From NCBI GenBank assembly GCA_013288145.1, contig JABDCJ010000014.1:1-43517 (forward strand): a stretch of DNA of 43,517 bases, written 5' to 3'. A program made the position numbers and the translations under genes. The notes under the pieces were generated by a model. It saw nothing but the letters and a program-made list of their open reading frames with translations, made no database searches and was not told the DNA's origin. Source of the DNA: Nitrososphaerota archaeon (GTDB taxonomy: Archaea; Thermoproteota; Nitrososphaeria; Nitrososphaerales; CADDZS01). Positions 8,967-18,524 of the stretch are shown here, in pieces. Every line of letters begins with the position of its first letter. The first letter of the stretch is position 1.

Positions 8967-10175
8967 ATGATGGAAAGCTATCATTGGGCGCGGGAGCATT
9001 TTCTTTCTGAGCGCGTCAAGGCATCGAGCTTGCAATTGCGACACTCGATAGATACGAAAGCTGCTCAACTTTCACGTCAGGGGATTCGAATAATTGATCT
9101 ATCAGACGAGACTAACATGGGAGGTGACCTAGATTATGTAAAAGACGCAGTAAGCAAAATGCTTCATGAGGGGCTTCCACCTGGTGAGTTAAGAGGTCTT
9201 TTATCATTAAGAACAGTGCTGGCTGAAAAAGAGAAAGAAGAGAAGGGGCTCGACTTGGACCCTGACTCGAACGTAATGATAACGACCGGGGGATCGATGC
9301 AATCATTGTACATGGCAATTCACGCAACGATTGGGCCCGGCGACGAAGTTCTTGTGGGATATCCCGGCCTCACCTTCGACGAAATTGTGAAGCTCGCCGG
9401 GGGAACGCCCGTGTACTTTCCTATCCCAGAAGAGAAAGGCTACACTTTTGATTTCGAAGCTATTGAAAGCGCTATTACTCCAAGGACAAAGATGATCATA
9501 ATAACGAGCCCGCACAATCCAACCGGCCGGGTCTTCGAAAGATCAGAGCTGGAGGGAATCGCGGAAATTGCGATACGACACAATCTCTTGGTGCTATCTG
9601 ATGAGGTTCATGAAAAGAACGTATGGGATAACCGGAAACACGTCAGCATCGCAACGCTTCCCGAAATGCAAGAACGCACAATTATCTCGTGCAGTGTAAC
9701 AAAGTGCTACCATATGTTCAGGTGGCGAGTTGGCTGGGTCATCGGGAATGCTAAATTAATCGAGGGCATGGAAAAAATAATGATGTGGTCATGTCAGTTT
9801 CCCCCGCCGTTGACACAAGCCGGCGCTGAGGCTTTGCTGACCGGCTTACGGGGTCCCTTGCGAGATTGGTTCAGAAGTATCCAAAGGGAGCTGGAGGAGC
9901 GACGTAATCTCTTGTGGGACTTGTTAAACAAAATCGATGGTTTTGTCCCATTTAAGCCACAGGGGACATTTCTTTCTTTTACAAATGTTGGTTCGATAGA
10001 TAGCTCTTCAATTCGACTTTCGGATTATCTTCTCGAAAAGGCGAATGTTCTTGTCTCGCCGGGAATAGCGTATCTCGGTGAGGGTCATTTACGTATTTCT
10101 TCGGATCGCCCAAAGGAAGAGATTAATGAAGCTCTAAGCAAGATTAAGGCGGCGCTGGAAAATTACAAAAAATAG
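8967..10175 (+). CDS. Class I/II PLP-dependent aminotransferase (paralogue 2)
   Basis: A 402-residue fold-type I aminotransferase with the cofactor-site TSPHNPTGRV, LSDEVHE, the PLP lysine in SVTKCYH (residue 246) followed by FRWRVGW, and a C-terminal LRISS arginine block. It shares the DLSDE-type N-terminal region and overall order of motifs with the paralogues at 3.5 and 21.2 kb. It is probably in one transcription unit with the class III enzyme 15 bases upstream. Two different transaminases in tandem suggest sequential handling of a compound with two amino groups, or broad amine salvage. That is inference from context. Confidence 0.9.
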   Translation: MMESYHWAREHFLSERVKASSLQLRHSIDTKAAQLSRQGIRIIDLSDETNMGGDLDYVKDAVSKMLHEGLPPGELRGLLSLRTVLAEKEKEEKGLDLDPDSNVMITTGGSMQSLYMAIHATIGPGDEVLVGYPGLTFDEIVKLAGGTPVYFPIPEEKGYTFDFEAIESAITPRTKMIIITSPHNPTGRVFERSELEGIAEIAIRHNLLVLSDEVHEKNVWDNRKHVSIATLPEMQERTIISCSVTKCYHMFRWRVGWVIGNAKLIEGMEKIMMWSCQFPPPLTQAGAEALLTGLRGPLRDWFRSIQRELEERRNLLWDLLNKIDGFVPFKPQGTFLSFTNVGSIDSSSIRLSDYLLEKANVLVSPGIAYLGEGHLRISSDRPKEEINEALSKIKAALENYKK

Positions 10176-10265
10176 CTTCCTTTTCTCTTTTCAACTAACA
10201 GGACGATACTCTGTCTCTATTTTCAAACATGAGCCCACCATTATTTGTTGGAGGCAGTTAAGACT

Positions 10266-11189
10266 ATGTTGAAAATCGACGGAAACAAACCTGATAACGT
10301 TCATTTAAAATGGACGAAAAATAACAAGCCCATTGCTTCGATCAAAAGTGGGGAAGAATTTGAAATTCTTGTCCCCGATTCCTCGACTAATCAAGTAGAT
10401 CAGAATTGGACAACCAAAGATCTAGCCCGGCTGGATCCAAAATTGCTAGATGCCGCCGTTGGGCCGATCTGGGTGGAAGGGGCGGAAAAAGGTGATGCGC
10501 TTGAAGTGGAAATTCTGGATATTCAGACCTGCGACTGGGGCTGGTCGACAACGGAGAACCTCTTTGGACTTATTAAAGGACGCTTCCCTGACAACCTCGT
10601 CATGTGGAGCTTGAATTCGGGGTTTGCAGAATCTCGATCAAGCTTCCTAAAAGGGGTAAAGGTACCGCTTCGTCCATTTCTGGGTGTTATGGGAGTGGCC
10701 CCAGATGAAGGAGAATACGGAATGATAGCGCCGCAGTCTTTTGGGGGCAATATGGACAACAAACTTCTGACCGCAGGTGCCAAGCTATTTCTGCCAATTA
10801 TGACAAGAGGTGCTTTATTTTCAGTGGCTGATCCTCACGCAGCACAAGGCGATGGTGAGTCGGGGGGCACGGGAATCGAGACAACAGCACTCGCACGCCT
10901 CAGATTAAGTGTACTCAAGAACATGAGTCTGAAGTTTCCAAGAGCGTTAGTAATCCAATCTTCGTCGGAAGCGTTAATGGTAGCTATGGGTATTTCAAAC
11001 GACTTGTACAAGGCTTCCCAATTTGCCATGGAGAATCTGATAGATTATTTAGAGGAGAGGGGGATCGCTCCCGCTGAAGCATACACGCTTTGTAGCTTGG
11101 TGGGAGACCTTAGAATATCAGAACTCGTCGACGAACCAAATCATGTGGTATCAATGACTTTTCCGATCAGCGTTGCAAACAGAAAGTAG
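10266..11189 (+). CDS. Acetamidase/formamidase family protein
   Basis: This belongs to the FmdA/AmdA amidase family, which hydrolyses short amides such as formamide and acetamide to the acid plus ammonia. Recognisable are the N-terminal HLKWTKNNKP strand, the GPIWVEGAEKGDALEVEI block, GVMGVAPDEGE, the glycine-rich SFGGNMDNK and the SVADPHAAQGDGE motif with its metal-site Asp, His and Glu. Length (about 307 residues) is typical. The open frame begins with TTG codons at 10245, but the ATG at 10266 fits the family N-terminus better. It lies 90 bases after the aminotransferase pair on the same strand. Liberated ammonia and a short acid would be the products. Confidence 0.9.
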   Translation: MLKIDGNKPDNVHLKWTKNNKPIASIKSGEEFEILVPDSSTNQVDQNWTTKDLARLDPKLLDAAVGPIWVEGAEKGDALEVEILDIQTCDWGWSTTENLFGLIKGRFPDNLVMWSLNSGFAESRSSFLKGVKVPLRPFLGVMGVAPDEGEYGMIAPQSFGGNMDNKLLTAGAKLFLPIMTRGALFSVADPHAAQGDGESGGTGIETTALARLRLSVLKNMSLKFPRALVIQSSSEALMVAMGISNDLYKASQFAMENLIDYLEERGIAPAEAYTLCSLVGDLRISELVDEPNHVVSMTFPISVANRK

Positions 11190-11211
11190 GCTATGTAGAG
11201 TACATTCGTTT

Positions 11212-12426
11212 CTACATACTAAGGCCTTTAGCCGCATCATTCAGGTCGTGCATCAGTAGGTCGTACATTTTTTCGTGCCTGGGGGAAAGACCAATGGTGA
11301 GTGTATTTTCATAAGTCATAGGTGTTCCATCAAGCTGAAAGTACATGAACCATCCCTTTTTTCTCAAATTCGCCTTCACTTTTTCCATACTAACAGATTT
11401 GGAAATGATACTCGTGAGATTGATCTCCGGAACTGCGGCGCACTCGAGATTTGGAATATTCAGAACATCTTTAACTAAACGACTTGTTAGATCCATGCTC
11501 TTCTTCGTGAGCTCGATATATCCCTGTTTCCCCAAATAATTGAACAAAGCCCAAATTATTGCGACGTTTGCACCCGGCCGGCTCCCTAAGAAACCGGTTG
11601 GGGAATACTCGCGCGATACCCCCATTCCTCTCCAACTTGCAAGTTCCCTGTACTCGTGATTCCGAAAGATGATCACTCCGTCCGGAATAATCGAAAATCC
11701 CATTTTGTGGGGGTCAGTCGAAATTGAAGAGACCCCACCTACGCGGAAGTCAAATTTAGAAACGTTTACAACACCCCCCTGCTCCAACCAGGGCAATATC
11801 ATACCTCCATATGCCCCGTCCACGTGGAAGTAAATAGAGCGCTCTTCCGAAATCTTACCGATCTCATCAATCGGGTCGACAGTACCCCAAGGAAACGTCC
11901 CACAAGTTGCAACTATTGCTATTGTATCAGGTCGAATAGCATCCTGAACTTTTCCGGGGCTGACTCTGAAATCGGAATCCACAGGAACAGTCACCGGCTG
12001 AAGACCGAGCCAATCACATCCTTTGTAAAAAGAAGGATGGGCCGTGCTGGGAAGAATAACGCTGGCTCCTTTACCGACATTCTTAGCTAGATTTCGAGCA
12101 GCATAAAGTGCGAGGATATTTGATTCCGTGCCTCCAGCTGTGATTATACCAGACCCATTTGACAAATTCCAGAGCTCTGAGACCGAGGATATCACCTCTT
12201 CCTCGATCCTGTGAGTTCCAATCTCGGGTGCGAGCAAGTTGGATTCCATGAAAAGCGTGAGAGCGTACTCAACGACTTGTCGGAGTTCAGGCATCAGCGC
12301 CAAGTGATATGCCGGATTTAGATTTTTTTCAACAGAAGCAGGGTCGAGAAAAGACTCTTTCTCCAGCATCTTCAAACTCTGTTTGATTTCTTGAAGTGGT
12401 ATTCCGTATTCCCGAAATTTCAACAA
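11212..12426 (-). CDS. Group II PLP-dependent decarboxylase family protein
   Basis: This enzyme resembles glutamate/tyrosine/aspartate decarboxylases (MfnA-like) and sphingosine-phosphate-lyase-like proteins. It has TAGGTESNILAL for the phosphate, VDGAYGG with the PLP-ring Asp, and STDPHK carrying the PLP lysine (residue 241). It should remove CO2 from an amino acid, or split a C-C bond in the lyase branch, in the cytoplasm. At 404 residues it is slightly long for MfnA, with an N-terminal helix of about 40 residues before the core. The start is TTG, 24 bases from a TATA box. It is convergent with the amidase gene, with 22 bases between. Confidence 0.85.
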   Translation of the reverse strand: MLKFREYGIPLQEIKQSLKMLEKESFLDPASVEKNLNPAYHLALMPELRQVVEYALTLFMESNLLAPEIGTHRIEEEVISSVSELWNLSNGSGIITAGGTESNILALYAARNLAKNVGKGASVILPSTAHPSFYKGCDWLGLQPVTVPVDSDFRVSPGKVQDAIRPDTIAIVATCGTFPWGTVDPIDEIGKISEERSIYFHVDGAYGGMILPWLEQGGVVNVSKFDFRVGGVSSISTDPHKMGFSIIPDGVIIFRNHEYRELASWRGMGVSREYSPTGFLGSRPGANVAIIWALFNYLGKQGYIELTKKSMDLTSRLVKDVLNIPNLECAAVPEINLTSIISKSVSMEKVKANLRKKGWFMYFQLDGTPMTYENTLTIGLSPRHEKMYDLLMHDLNDAAKGLSM

Positions 12427-12445
12427 ATGCTCAGAATCAACGCTG

Positions 12446-12453
12446 ATTATTTA
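12446..12453 (-). promoter_or_regulatory. TATA box for the PLP decarboxylase gene
   Basis: The minus strand reads TAAATAAT, centred about 24 bases before the TTG start at 12426. This supports the non-ATG start. Confidence 0.55.
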
Positions 12454-12619
12454 GGCATTCGTACCTCTTCAATCATCGTTTTTTATGAAAACGCAGACCA
12501 AAAAATAGGTTTCCGCTTCATGTCAAACTAAACGTTGAACGAATTCCCAAGGAGGATTTCAACCTCAAGAGCGCTACGAGAGGACCGAATTGAAATTGAA
12601 AATTAACGACTTCCGAAAA

Positions 12620-12628
12620 GGAATAAAT
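12620..12628 (+). promoter_or_regulatory. TATA box for the first APC permease gene
   Basis: GGAATAAATA lies about 35 bases before TTG 12660 but only 16 bases before GTG 12642. The spacing therefore argues for the downstream TTG as start. Confidence 0.5.
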
Positions 12629-12659
12629 AGCAGGATCTATCGTGCGTAATCGGAAATCT

Positions 12660-14279
12660 TTGGCAAAAAAAGAGGTTTTCACTAGAGATGCAACTGGACT
12701 AGTTCGAGAAATTGGACCTTGGTCCGCGCTCTTTCTGAGCTGGAACAGTTACAGCGTTGCTATCGGGTCAGTACTAATTTTCTTGATTACGCTATATCCC
12801 TATCCGGGGGCGAACATAGAAGTTTCGGTAATTCTAGGATTCCTGCTCTCGGCTATTGTGGGCCTCATTTACTATGTTTTCATGAGCGCCATGCCGAGAT
12901 CAGGCGGAGAATACGTCTTCATTAGTCGGACCGTCAATCCCCTTTTGGGTTTTACAGTCAATTGGGCCTATACCATAAGTTTCATGATGTATCTGGGACC
13001 CATAATGACATTCATTTATGTTCCGTTAGTTATTTCGCCCTCCTTGACTTTTATTGGTCTGGTGACTAACACTGCTTGGCTAGCTAGTTTCGGAGCCTGG
13101 ATAGCTTCTGGAATCGGTCTCTTCATATTTAGCGCAATTGTGTACATTCTATGTTTCACCATACTAACTTTTGGAATTAGGGCAGCATCGCGGGCATCAA
13201 CCATTTTGTTTATTCTTGGTAGCCTTGCCATTATCTTGGCCATAATCATTTTTGCAGTAACTTCTAACTCTTCTTGGATAACGCACGTTAACGATTTTGT
13301 GACTAAATATACAGGTAAGACCGGATTCTATCAGTTCGTACTTAGCAATGCCAGTAGCTCAGGCTTCACTGTTCCCTCAACCAACGTTTCAGACACATTT
13401 GGTTCACTCATAATAAGCTATGTCACATTTCAGGGTGTTTGGTTCACCTCGTATTACGCTGGCGAGCTTAAGAGAGCAAGCCGAACTCTCGTCTGGGGCA
13501 TGATCTGGTCTGGTGCTCTCGGAGCGATTCAATTGGTTCTTTTGGCAATTTTTGCAATACCGATGTTGGGACGGGACTTTATGATCTCTCTAGCACACCT
13601 GTTCTATGGGAACCCGAGTGCCCTGGCACCTTACCTTCCGAGTAATATCATACCATCCACTCCGTTTTGGGCGCTAGTTGCTGTAGACAACATCCCCCTT
13701 CAAGCCATAATTGCAATTGGTTACATCGCGGGTGCATTCTCATCAGTTCTTGGAATATGGTTTGCATTGAGCCGAAACGTGTTCGCATGGGCCTTCGATA
13801 GGGTTGTTCCGTCGCAACTTGCATTTGTCGATTCGAGATTCCATTCACCCTTGGTATCGAATATCCTCATACTCGGAGCCGCAGTATTAGGTCTCGCATT
13901 GACTATCTATACTCCCCTATTCGGGTTCATTAACCAGCTACTTTTTGCGTTCATAGTCTTAGCTATAATAGGCGTAGTTGCGATGGTATTTCCTTTCACG
14001 AAGAAAGAGATCTACGCGCGAACTTCTCTTAGGCATTCCCTGGGAGGCGTGCCTCTTGTAACAGTCTTGGGAGCTATTCTTACGATATCCTCGATATATG
14101 GCGAGTACATATCTGCAACGAACTCTTTCATTTCGGGACCTCTAAGCATTCAAACATGGGCCATTCTGATCATTGTGTTTGCCTTAGCGCCGATCATATA
14201 TTACGGTTCGAAGGTTTATCACAAAAGTCGAGAAGGTATTGATATTACCTTAGCTTTCAAAGAGATACCGCCAGAATAA
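12660..14279 (+). CDS. APC family amino acid permease (paralogue 1)
   Basis: A polytopic membrane protein of the amino acid-polyamine-organocation superfamily with about 12 hydrophobic segments. It shows the APC signature MPRSGGEYVFISR after the second segment and a conserved YAGE in the middle. It probably imports amino acids or amines with protons. The start TTG at 12660 gives a short N-terminus matching the second permease at 40.8 kb. Both begin a few residues before an ATGLVR-x-IG block and both end in EIPPE. GTG at 12642 is the alternative. Downstream, 149 bases away, the hydantoinase-type hydrolase gene begins on the same strand, so the substrate may be a cyclic amide or an amino acid derived from one (inference). 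Confidence 0.9.
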   Translation: MAKKEVFTRDATGLVREIGPWSALFLSWNSYSVAIGSVLIFLITLYPYPGANIEVSVILGFLLSAIVGLIYYVFMSAMPRSGGEYVFISRTVNPLLGFTVNWAYTISFMMYLGPIMTFIYVPLVISPSLTFIGLVTNTAWLASFGAWIASGIGLFIFSAIVYILCFTILTFGIRAASRASTILFILGSLAIILAIIIFAVTSNSSWITHVNDFVTKYTGKTGFYQFVLSNASSSGFTVPSTNVSDTFGSLIISYVTFQGVWFTSYYAGELKRASRTLVWGMIWSGALGAIQLVLLAIFAIPMLGRDFMISLAHLFYGNPSALAPYLPSNIIPSTPFWALVAVDNIPLQAIIAIGYIAGAFSSVLGIWFALSRNVFAWAFDRVVPSQLAFVDSRFHSPLVSNILILGAAVLGLALTIYTPLFGFINQLLFAFIVLAIIGVVAMVFPFTKKEIYARTSLRHSLGGVPLVTVLGAILTISSIYGEYISATNSFISGPLSIQTWAILIIVFALAPIIYYGSKVYHKSREGIDITLAFKEIPPE

Positions 14280-14383
14280 GTCTGTCGATCCTGATTCAAT
14301 ACGTAGGATATTTCAGAGTAATGCTGGGCGATGACTGCGGAAGACGATGTGGTATTTTCCGTTGACGTCTTATCGGTCTAAAA

Positions 14384-14392
14384 TATTTTAAA
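14384..14392 (+). promoter_or_regulatory. TATA box for the hydantoinase-like gene
   Basis: TATTTTAAA about 41 bases before the ATG at 14429 would give a leader of roughly 15 bases. Confidence 0.4.
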
Positions 14393-14428
14393 TCAAAATC
14401 TTATTTCGAGTTTGGTTGGTTTCAGAAT

Positions 14429-15835
14429 ATGAAGGTAGGCCTACTAGTAAAAAATGGTAAAGTTGTCACACCCTCTGGTGTATTAAATGTGGGAATTGCC
14501 ATTGAAGGTGAAAAAATTGTTGCGATTACTAGTCCATCCAATCTCCCCGAAGCCGACAAAGTGGTGGATGCAAAAGAATTGCTCGTTATGCCGGGAGCTA
14601 TAGATACTCATGTCCATTATGGTCTCTACAATAGTTTGGAAGAAGATCTACGCGATAGTACTCTAGTTCAATCGATAGGAGGAGTAACAACAAGTTTCCA
14701 CATGAAACCTGATGCTCGGCCATTTGAAACCGGTATTCCAGAGATGATCGGAGCCATTAACAACAATTCTAGAATCGACGTTGCCCCAAACATGACCGTA
14801 ATGAGCTTGAAACATATCAGCGGGATTCCCTTCGCGGTCAGTCAGGGCGTTACCTCATTTAAGCACTTTTGGAATCGGCCAGAGTATGAATTTCTTGGAA
14901 TTCATTATCTTGAACGCGGTCAACTTTATGACTCCTTCCGTAAGATCAAGGAGTTAGGCGGTGTAGCAATGAATCATTGCGAAGATTTTGAGATTTCGAA
15001 GAGTTTGACAGAGAAGCTAAAAGCTTCCGGTGCTAGTGGACTAGCCGCTTGGAACGATTGTCGTCCGGACTACTGCGAACTGGTCATGATTTGGCAGGCT
15101 GCCATAGCTTCGAAGATTACTGGTTGCCCAATGTACATAGTTCACACCACAGTTGCTAATGCGAAAGATGTTGTTCAATGGGCACGAAACAATGGAGTTC
15201 AAATGTTTTGGGAAACTACTCCGACTTATCTCCGATTTGTAAAAACGGACAAGATCGGATCGAGAGCGAAAGTCAATCCTCCTGTGAGGACTAAGGGTCA
15301 TTCCGAAGCGATATGGCAGGGAATCATTGAAGGTTGGATAGATTGTATCGGCACGGATCATTGTCCCATGCCGTTAAGTCTCAAACTGCCTAAGGGTGAA
15401 GATACCAGCATTTGGGATGCGGGGCTCGCGTTTCCAGCATCAGAGACCATGCTCCCCTTCATGATAAGTGAAGCCTTTAACAAGCGAGGAGTTCCGATTG
15501 AACGGATTGCGCAATTAACATCAACCAATGCTGCGAGAATCCATGGACTGGAACATAAGGGTTCTATTACTGTTGGCAAGGATGCGGACCTGGTCATCGT
15601 CGATCCGAAAAAAGTAGTGAAGATAGACGAGAAAATACTTCATTTCTCATCCATAAGAGACTGGTCGCTTTTTGAAGGAGAAGTAATGACCGGTTTTCCT
15701 GTGATGACAATCTTGAGAGGAAAAATTGTGGCTCAAGACGGCGAGTGTACAGCCGAACCTGGATACGGAAAAATGGCTCGACACTCACCCCTCAATGGTC
15801 CTCAAAAGCCTAGTCTCGCTGAACTTTTGAACTAA
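14429..15835 (+). CDS. Dihydropyrimidinase/hydantoinase-like amidohydrolase
   Basis: A binuclear metal amidohydrolase of the cyclic amidase group (dihydropyrimidinase, D-hydantoinase, allantoinase). Every expected metal ligand is visible: His61 and His63 (DTHVHYG), the carbamylated Lys145 (TSFKHFW), His183 (MNHCED), His239 (IVHTT) and Asp310 (GTDHCP). It should open a cyclic amide or imide ring to the N-carbamoyl or amide acid. Length, 468 residues, is normal. The tight substrate loops that separate hydantoinase from allantoinase cannot be judged by eye. It begins a run of plus-strand genes that continues with an SHMT-like enzyme 42 bases downstream, and follows an amino acid permease. Confidence 0.91.
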   Translation: MKVGLLVKNGKVVTPSGVLNVGIAIEGEKIVAITSPSNLPEADKVVDAKELLVMPGAIDTHVHYGLYNSLEEDLRDSTLVQSIGGVTTSFHMKPDARPFETGIPEMIGAINNNSRIDVAPNMTVMSLKHISGIPFAVSQGVTSFKHFWNRPEYEFLGIHYLERGQLYDSFRKIKELGGVAMNHCEDFEISKSLTEKLKASGASGLAAWNDCRPDYCELVMIWQAAIASKITGCPMYIVHTTVANAKDVVQWARNNGVQMFWETTPTYLRFVKTDKIGSRAKVNPPVRTKGHSEAIWQGIIEGWIDCIGTDHCPMPLSLKLPKGEDTSIWDAGLAFPASETMLPFMISEAFNKRGVPIERIAQLTSTNAARIHGLEHKGSITVGKDADLVIVDPKKVVKIDEKILHFSSIRDWSLFEGEVMTGFPVMTILRGKIVAQDGECTAEPGYGKMARHSPLNGPQKPSLAELLN

Positions 15836-15877
15836 AGTAAAATCAATGAAATGAATTAAAGGCATTAGTCCTACTGA

Positions 15878-17218
15878 ATGTTAAATTCCGGATCCATTCC
15901 AAAGTCTCTGACCTGGAAAAAGGACTTTCAGGATTCTAACTATCGTAGACTTGTCTCTGACGTGTCATCTCTAGCTAAGCTACATGGCAAATGGATCTCC
16001 CAAGATTGCCTAAACCTTGTCTCAGCCCATAACATCATGAGCCCATCGGCGCGGGCGATACTATCCTCTGGCCTCGCTGATAAAATCTTGGCAGGTAGGA
16101 TCAAAAATAGAGATCATGCCGGCGCAACTTTCATAGATGAAATTGACAAGATCTGTATCTCAGTCGCGAGCCGTCTTTTCAAAGCAAGCTATGTTGAATA
16201 CAGGCCGATGAGTGGTGCTATAGCGAATGGAATAGCGATTTGCTCCGTCACCAAACCAGGCACGAATGTGATTACGTGGCCTAAGAAATATGGAGCTCAT
16301 TTTACTTTCCAGGAAAAAGGGTATCCATTTTACAGAAATCTAAAGGTATCAGAAATACCTTGCGACGAAGGCGATGGTGAGGGAGCTATTGATTTCCCTA
16401 AGCTCGAAGAAATGATTGATGCTATCAGACCTTCGACTTTGATTTTAGGCAGTTCAACCGTATTATTTCCTTATCCGCTTCGTCGATTAACTAAAATTGC
16501 TTCAAGGGCTGGCGTTAATGTGATGTACGATGGCGCTCATGTTATGGGATTAATCGCGGGAGGAAAGTTTCAGAAACCGTTCGAAGAGGGGGCAACAGTT
16601 TTGACAGGATCGACCCAAAAAACGATGCCCGGTCCTGTAGGAGGATTGATTTTATCGAATGATAAACCTCTTGCTGACTTAGTCCAGACGACTACGGACC
16701 ATCTTATTGCAAACTATCAGAACAATAGAGTTGCCGCGCTGACGATAGCAATGATTGAGCTGTTGGCTTTTGGTAGATCTCTTGCGGATAGAATTACTAA
16801 GAATGCCAAGTCTCTTGCGAGATCCTTGTCCAAGCAGGGTTTTGTTGTTCTTTGTAAGAAACGTGACTTTACTGAATCGCACCAATTGATTATTGATATG
16901 AAGGAATCGGGAGGAGCCGAAGAGGCAGTAAGGCAACTCGAGAGAGCTAACATACTATCTACACGTATCACGATTCCAAGAGATTTTCCCGACCATGTGG
17001 ACGAACCTAGCGGTTTGAGATTGGGTACAAATGAAATCTCTCGTTTCGACATGGGTTCCGCTGAAATGAACATAATTGCAAATCTCATTGCGAGGACTCT
17101 TATTGACAAGGAAAAACCTGAAATCATTCGTAAAGAAGTTTCTATGTTAAAAGATCAATTCAGCCAAATGAAATACGTACTTGATCCAGAGTCAATCGAA
17201 TCTTTCATTCCGAAATAA
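15878..17218 (+). CDS. Serine hydroxymethyltransferase-like PLP enzyme, divergent
   Basis: The overall pattern follows the SHMT/GlyA family: an N-terminal LNLVSAHN segment like the SHMT LIASEN region, a YDGAHVMGLIAGG block with the PLP-ring Asp and His, and the lysine in TGSTQKTMPGPVGG. It departs from true SHMT at key places. The YxxGxPGxRYY folate/substrate segment is missing, the His before the PLP lysine is Gln, and the following GPRGG has become GPVGG. It is therefore probably not a folate-dependent housekeeping GlyA but an aldolase or transferase for another beta-hydroxy amino acid (inference). It is co-directional with the hydantoinase-like gene, and a run of T residues 24 bases after its stop marks a likely transcript end. 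Confidence 0.8.
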   Translation: MLNSGSIPKSLTWKKDFQDSNYRRLVSDVSSLAKLHGKWISQDCLNLVSAHNIMSPSARAILSSGLADKILAGRIKNRDHAGATFIDEIDKICISVASRLFKASYVEYRPMSGAIANGIAICSVTKPGTNVITWPKKYGAHFTFQEKGYPFYRNLKVSEIPCDEGDGEGAIDFPKLEEMIDAIRPSTLILGSSTVLFPYPLRRLTKIASRAGVNVMYDGAHVMGLIAGGKFQKPFEEGATVLTGSTQKTMPGPVGGLILSNDKPLADLVQTTTDHLIANYQNNRVAALTIAMIELLAFGRSLADRITKNAKSLARSLSKQGFVVLCKKRDFTESHQLIIDMKESGGAEEAVRQLERANILSTRITIPRDFPDHVDEPSGLRLGTNEISRFDMGSAEMNIIANLIARTLIDKEKPEIIRKEVSMLKDQFSQMKYVLDPESIESFIPK

Positions 17219-17242
17219 ACCGAGTGCACGTTCCGCCCCAGA

Positions 17243-17250
17243 TTTTTTTT
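17243..17250 (+). terminator. Poly-T terminator
   Basis: Eight T residues follow the SHMT-like stop codon by about 24 bases, matching the oligo-U type archaeal terminator. The next gene starts 54 bases further on. Confidence 0.55.
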
Positions 17251-17303
17251 GTTTAAACGAATTTGAAAACACTTTTAGATTCATATAGGATGGTTGGCTT
17301 TCC

Positions 17304-18512
17304 GTGAAATCTCGAGCTGTTATAATTGGTTACGGAGAAACCCCGGTCAGTCGAGGAAAGAAGGACCGAGGAGAAGAACAACTCACTCTCGAAGAATATT
17401 TGGCGTGGAGTGCGAAACTGGCTCTCGAAGATGCGGGATTAGAAAAAGAAGACTTAGACAAACAAGGTTTGGTGGTGAATGGGGCTCAATATCCTCATTC
17501 TGAACTCTGGAGCTGTGAGGTAGCGCAGAATTTAGGCATCTCGCCCAAGAGACTTGTTCGAGTAGATAATGGAGGCGAGTCAGCTATTTCGAGTCTCGGC
17601 AGGGCTTGTGATTTGATCAATTCCGGTTCAGTGGACCTCGTTCTTTGTATTTCAGGTGATGCTCCTTTGTCCGTAACTTCGCATCCGTATCCATATTTTG
17701 GAGAGCCGTATGTTTACTCTAGGGATTATGAAGACGTTTATGGAATGCAAGGACCAAAGGCAATCTTTGGATTCATCATGCGTAAGCACATGCAATTATA
17801 CGGCACGACGCTTGAGCAAACCGGAAAAATTGCAGTAGTGTCCCGTTCGCATGCACTGCTGAATCCTATTGCGTATTTTAAGGAGCCGATAACTATCGGT
17901 GATTATCTGAATTCTCCTGTACTGGCAGATCCAATAAGACTTCTGGATAATGTGATGTTAGTAAATGGAGCCCATGCATTCATAGTGGCATCTTCGCAGA
18001 TGGCAAACAAGTATACAGATAATCCGGTACACGTCCTAGGCGTGGGCGAGTCCTACAACTACTACTCTGGTTCAAGGGAGCAACCCGACGTCACGACCAC
18101 CGGAATTTCAATGGCCGCTAAAGAGGCATTTGAGCAATCTGATCTCAAAACAAGTGATATCGACTGTTTCCAACCCTACGATGATTTTCCCATAGCGGTC
18201 GTTATGCAGCTGGAGGACAGCGGCTTTTGCAAAAAAGGCGATGGTGGAAAGTTCGTTGAAAAAACAGATCTTTCAATCAAGGGTGATCTCCCGCTTAGTA
18301 CCGGAGGCGGCCAACTTTCCTCTGGTCAGCCGGGACTTTCTGGTGGGCATGTTCCATTCATCGAATGTGTAAGACAGATGAGTGGAGAAGGCGGCCGACG
18401 GCAGGTAGAAGACGCCCGGATTGGTCTTGCTGCCGGAATAGGTGGTCTTTCTTACATCAGGAATTTGGAGAATACAGGGGTAGCGATCTTAGGATCGCAG
18501 AATGCTATCTGA
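17304..18512 (+). CDS. Thiolase-like protein of the SCP2/Ltp2 type, lacking the catalytic cysteine
   Basis: The protein has the thiolase fold pattern: GYGETP start, GESAISSLGRACDLINSGS helix, and the C-terminal RQVEDARIGLAAGIGG. At the place where thiolases carry the nucleophilic Cys (around residue 90) it reads VDNGGESA, with no Cys. The C-terminal GHPxGATG is replaced by SGGHVPFIE. A Tyr stands in QPYDDF where thiolases usually have His. This is the profile of the Ltp2 branch, whose members cleave C-C bonds of hydroxyacyl-CoA esters (retro-aldol) with a DUF35 partner. The next gene is indeed DUF35, 12 bases downstream. The start is GTG, with no better alternative in frame. The alternative is the inactive structural thiolase of archaeal acetoacetyl-CoA complexes. 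Confidence 0.85.
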   Translation: MKSRAVIIGYGETPVSRGKKDRGEEQLTLEEYLAWSAKLALEDAGLEKEDLDKQGLVVNGAQYPHSELWSCEVAQNLGISPKRLVRVDNGGESAISSLGRACDLINSGSVDLVLCISGDAPLSVTSHPYPYFGEPYVYSRDYEDVYGMQGPKAIFGFIMRKHMQLYGTTLEQTGKIAVVSRSHALLNPIAYFKEPITIGDYLNSPVLADPIRLLDNVMLVNGAHAFIVASSQMANKYTDNPVHVLGVGESYNYYSGSREQPDVTTTGISMAAKEAFEQSDLKTSDIDCFQPYDDFPIAVVMQLEDSGFCKKGDGGKFVEKTDLSIKGDLPLSTGGGQLSSGQPGLSGGHVPFIECVRQMSGEGGRRQVEDARIGLAAGIGGLSYIRNLENTGVAILGSQNAI

Positions 18513-18524
18513 GGTAGAATCGTC

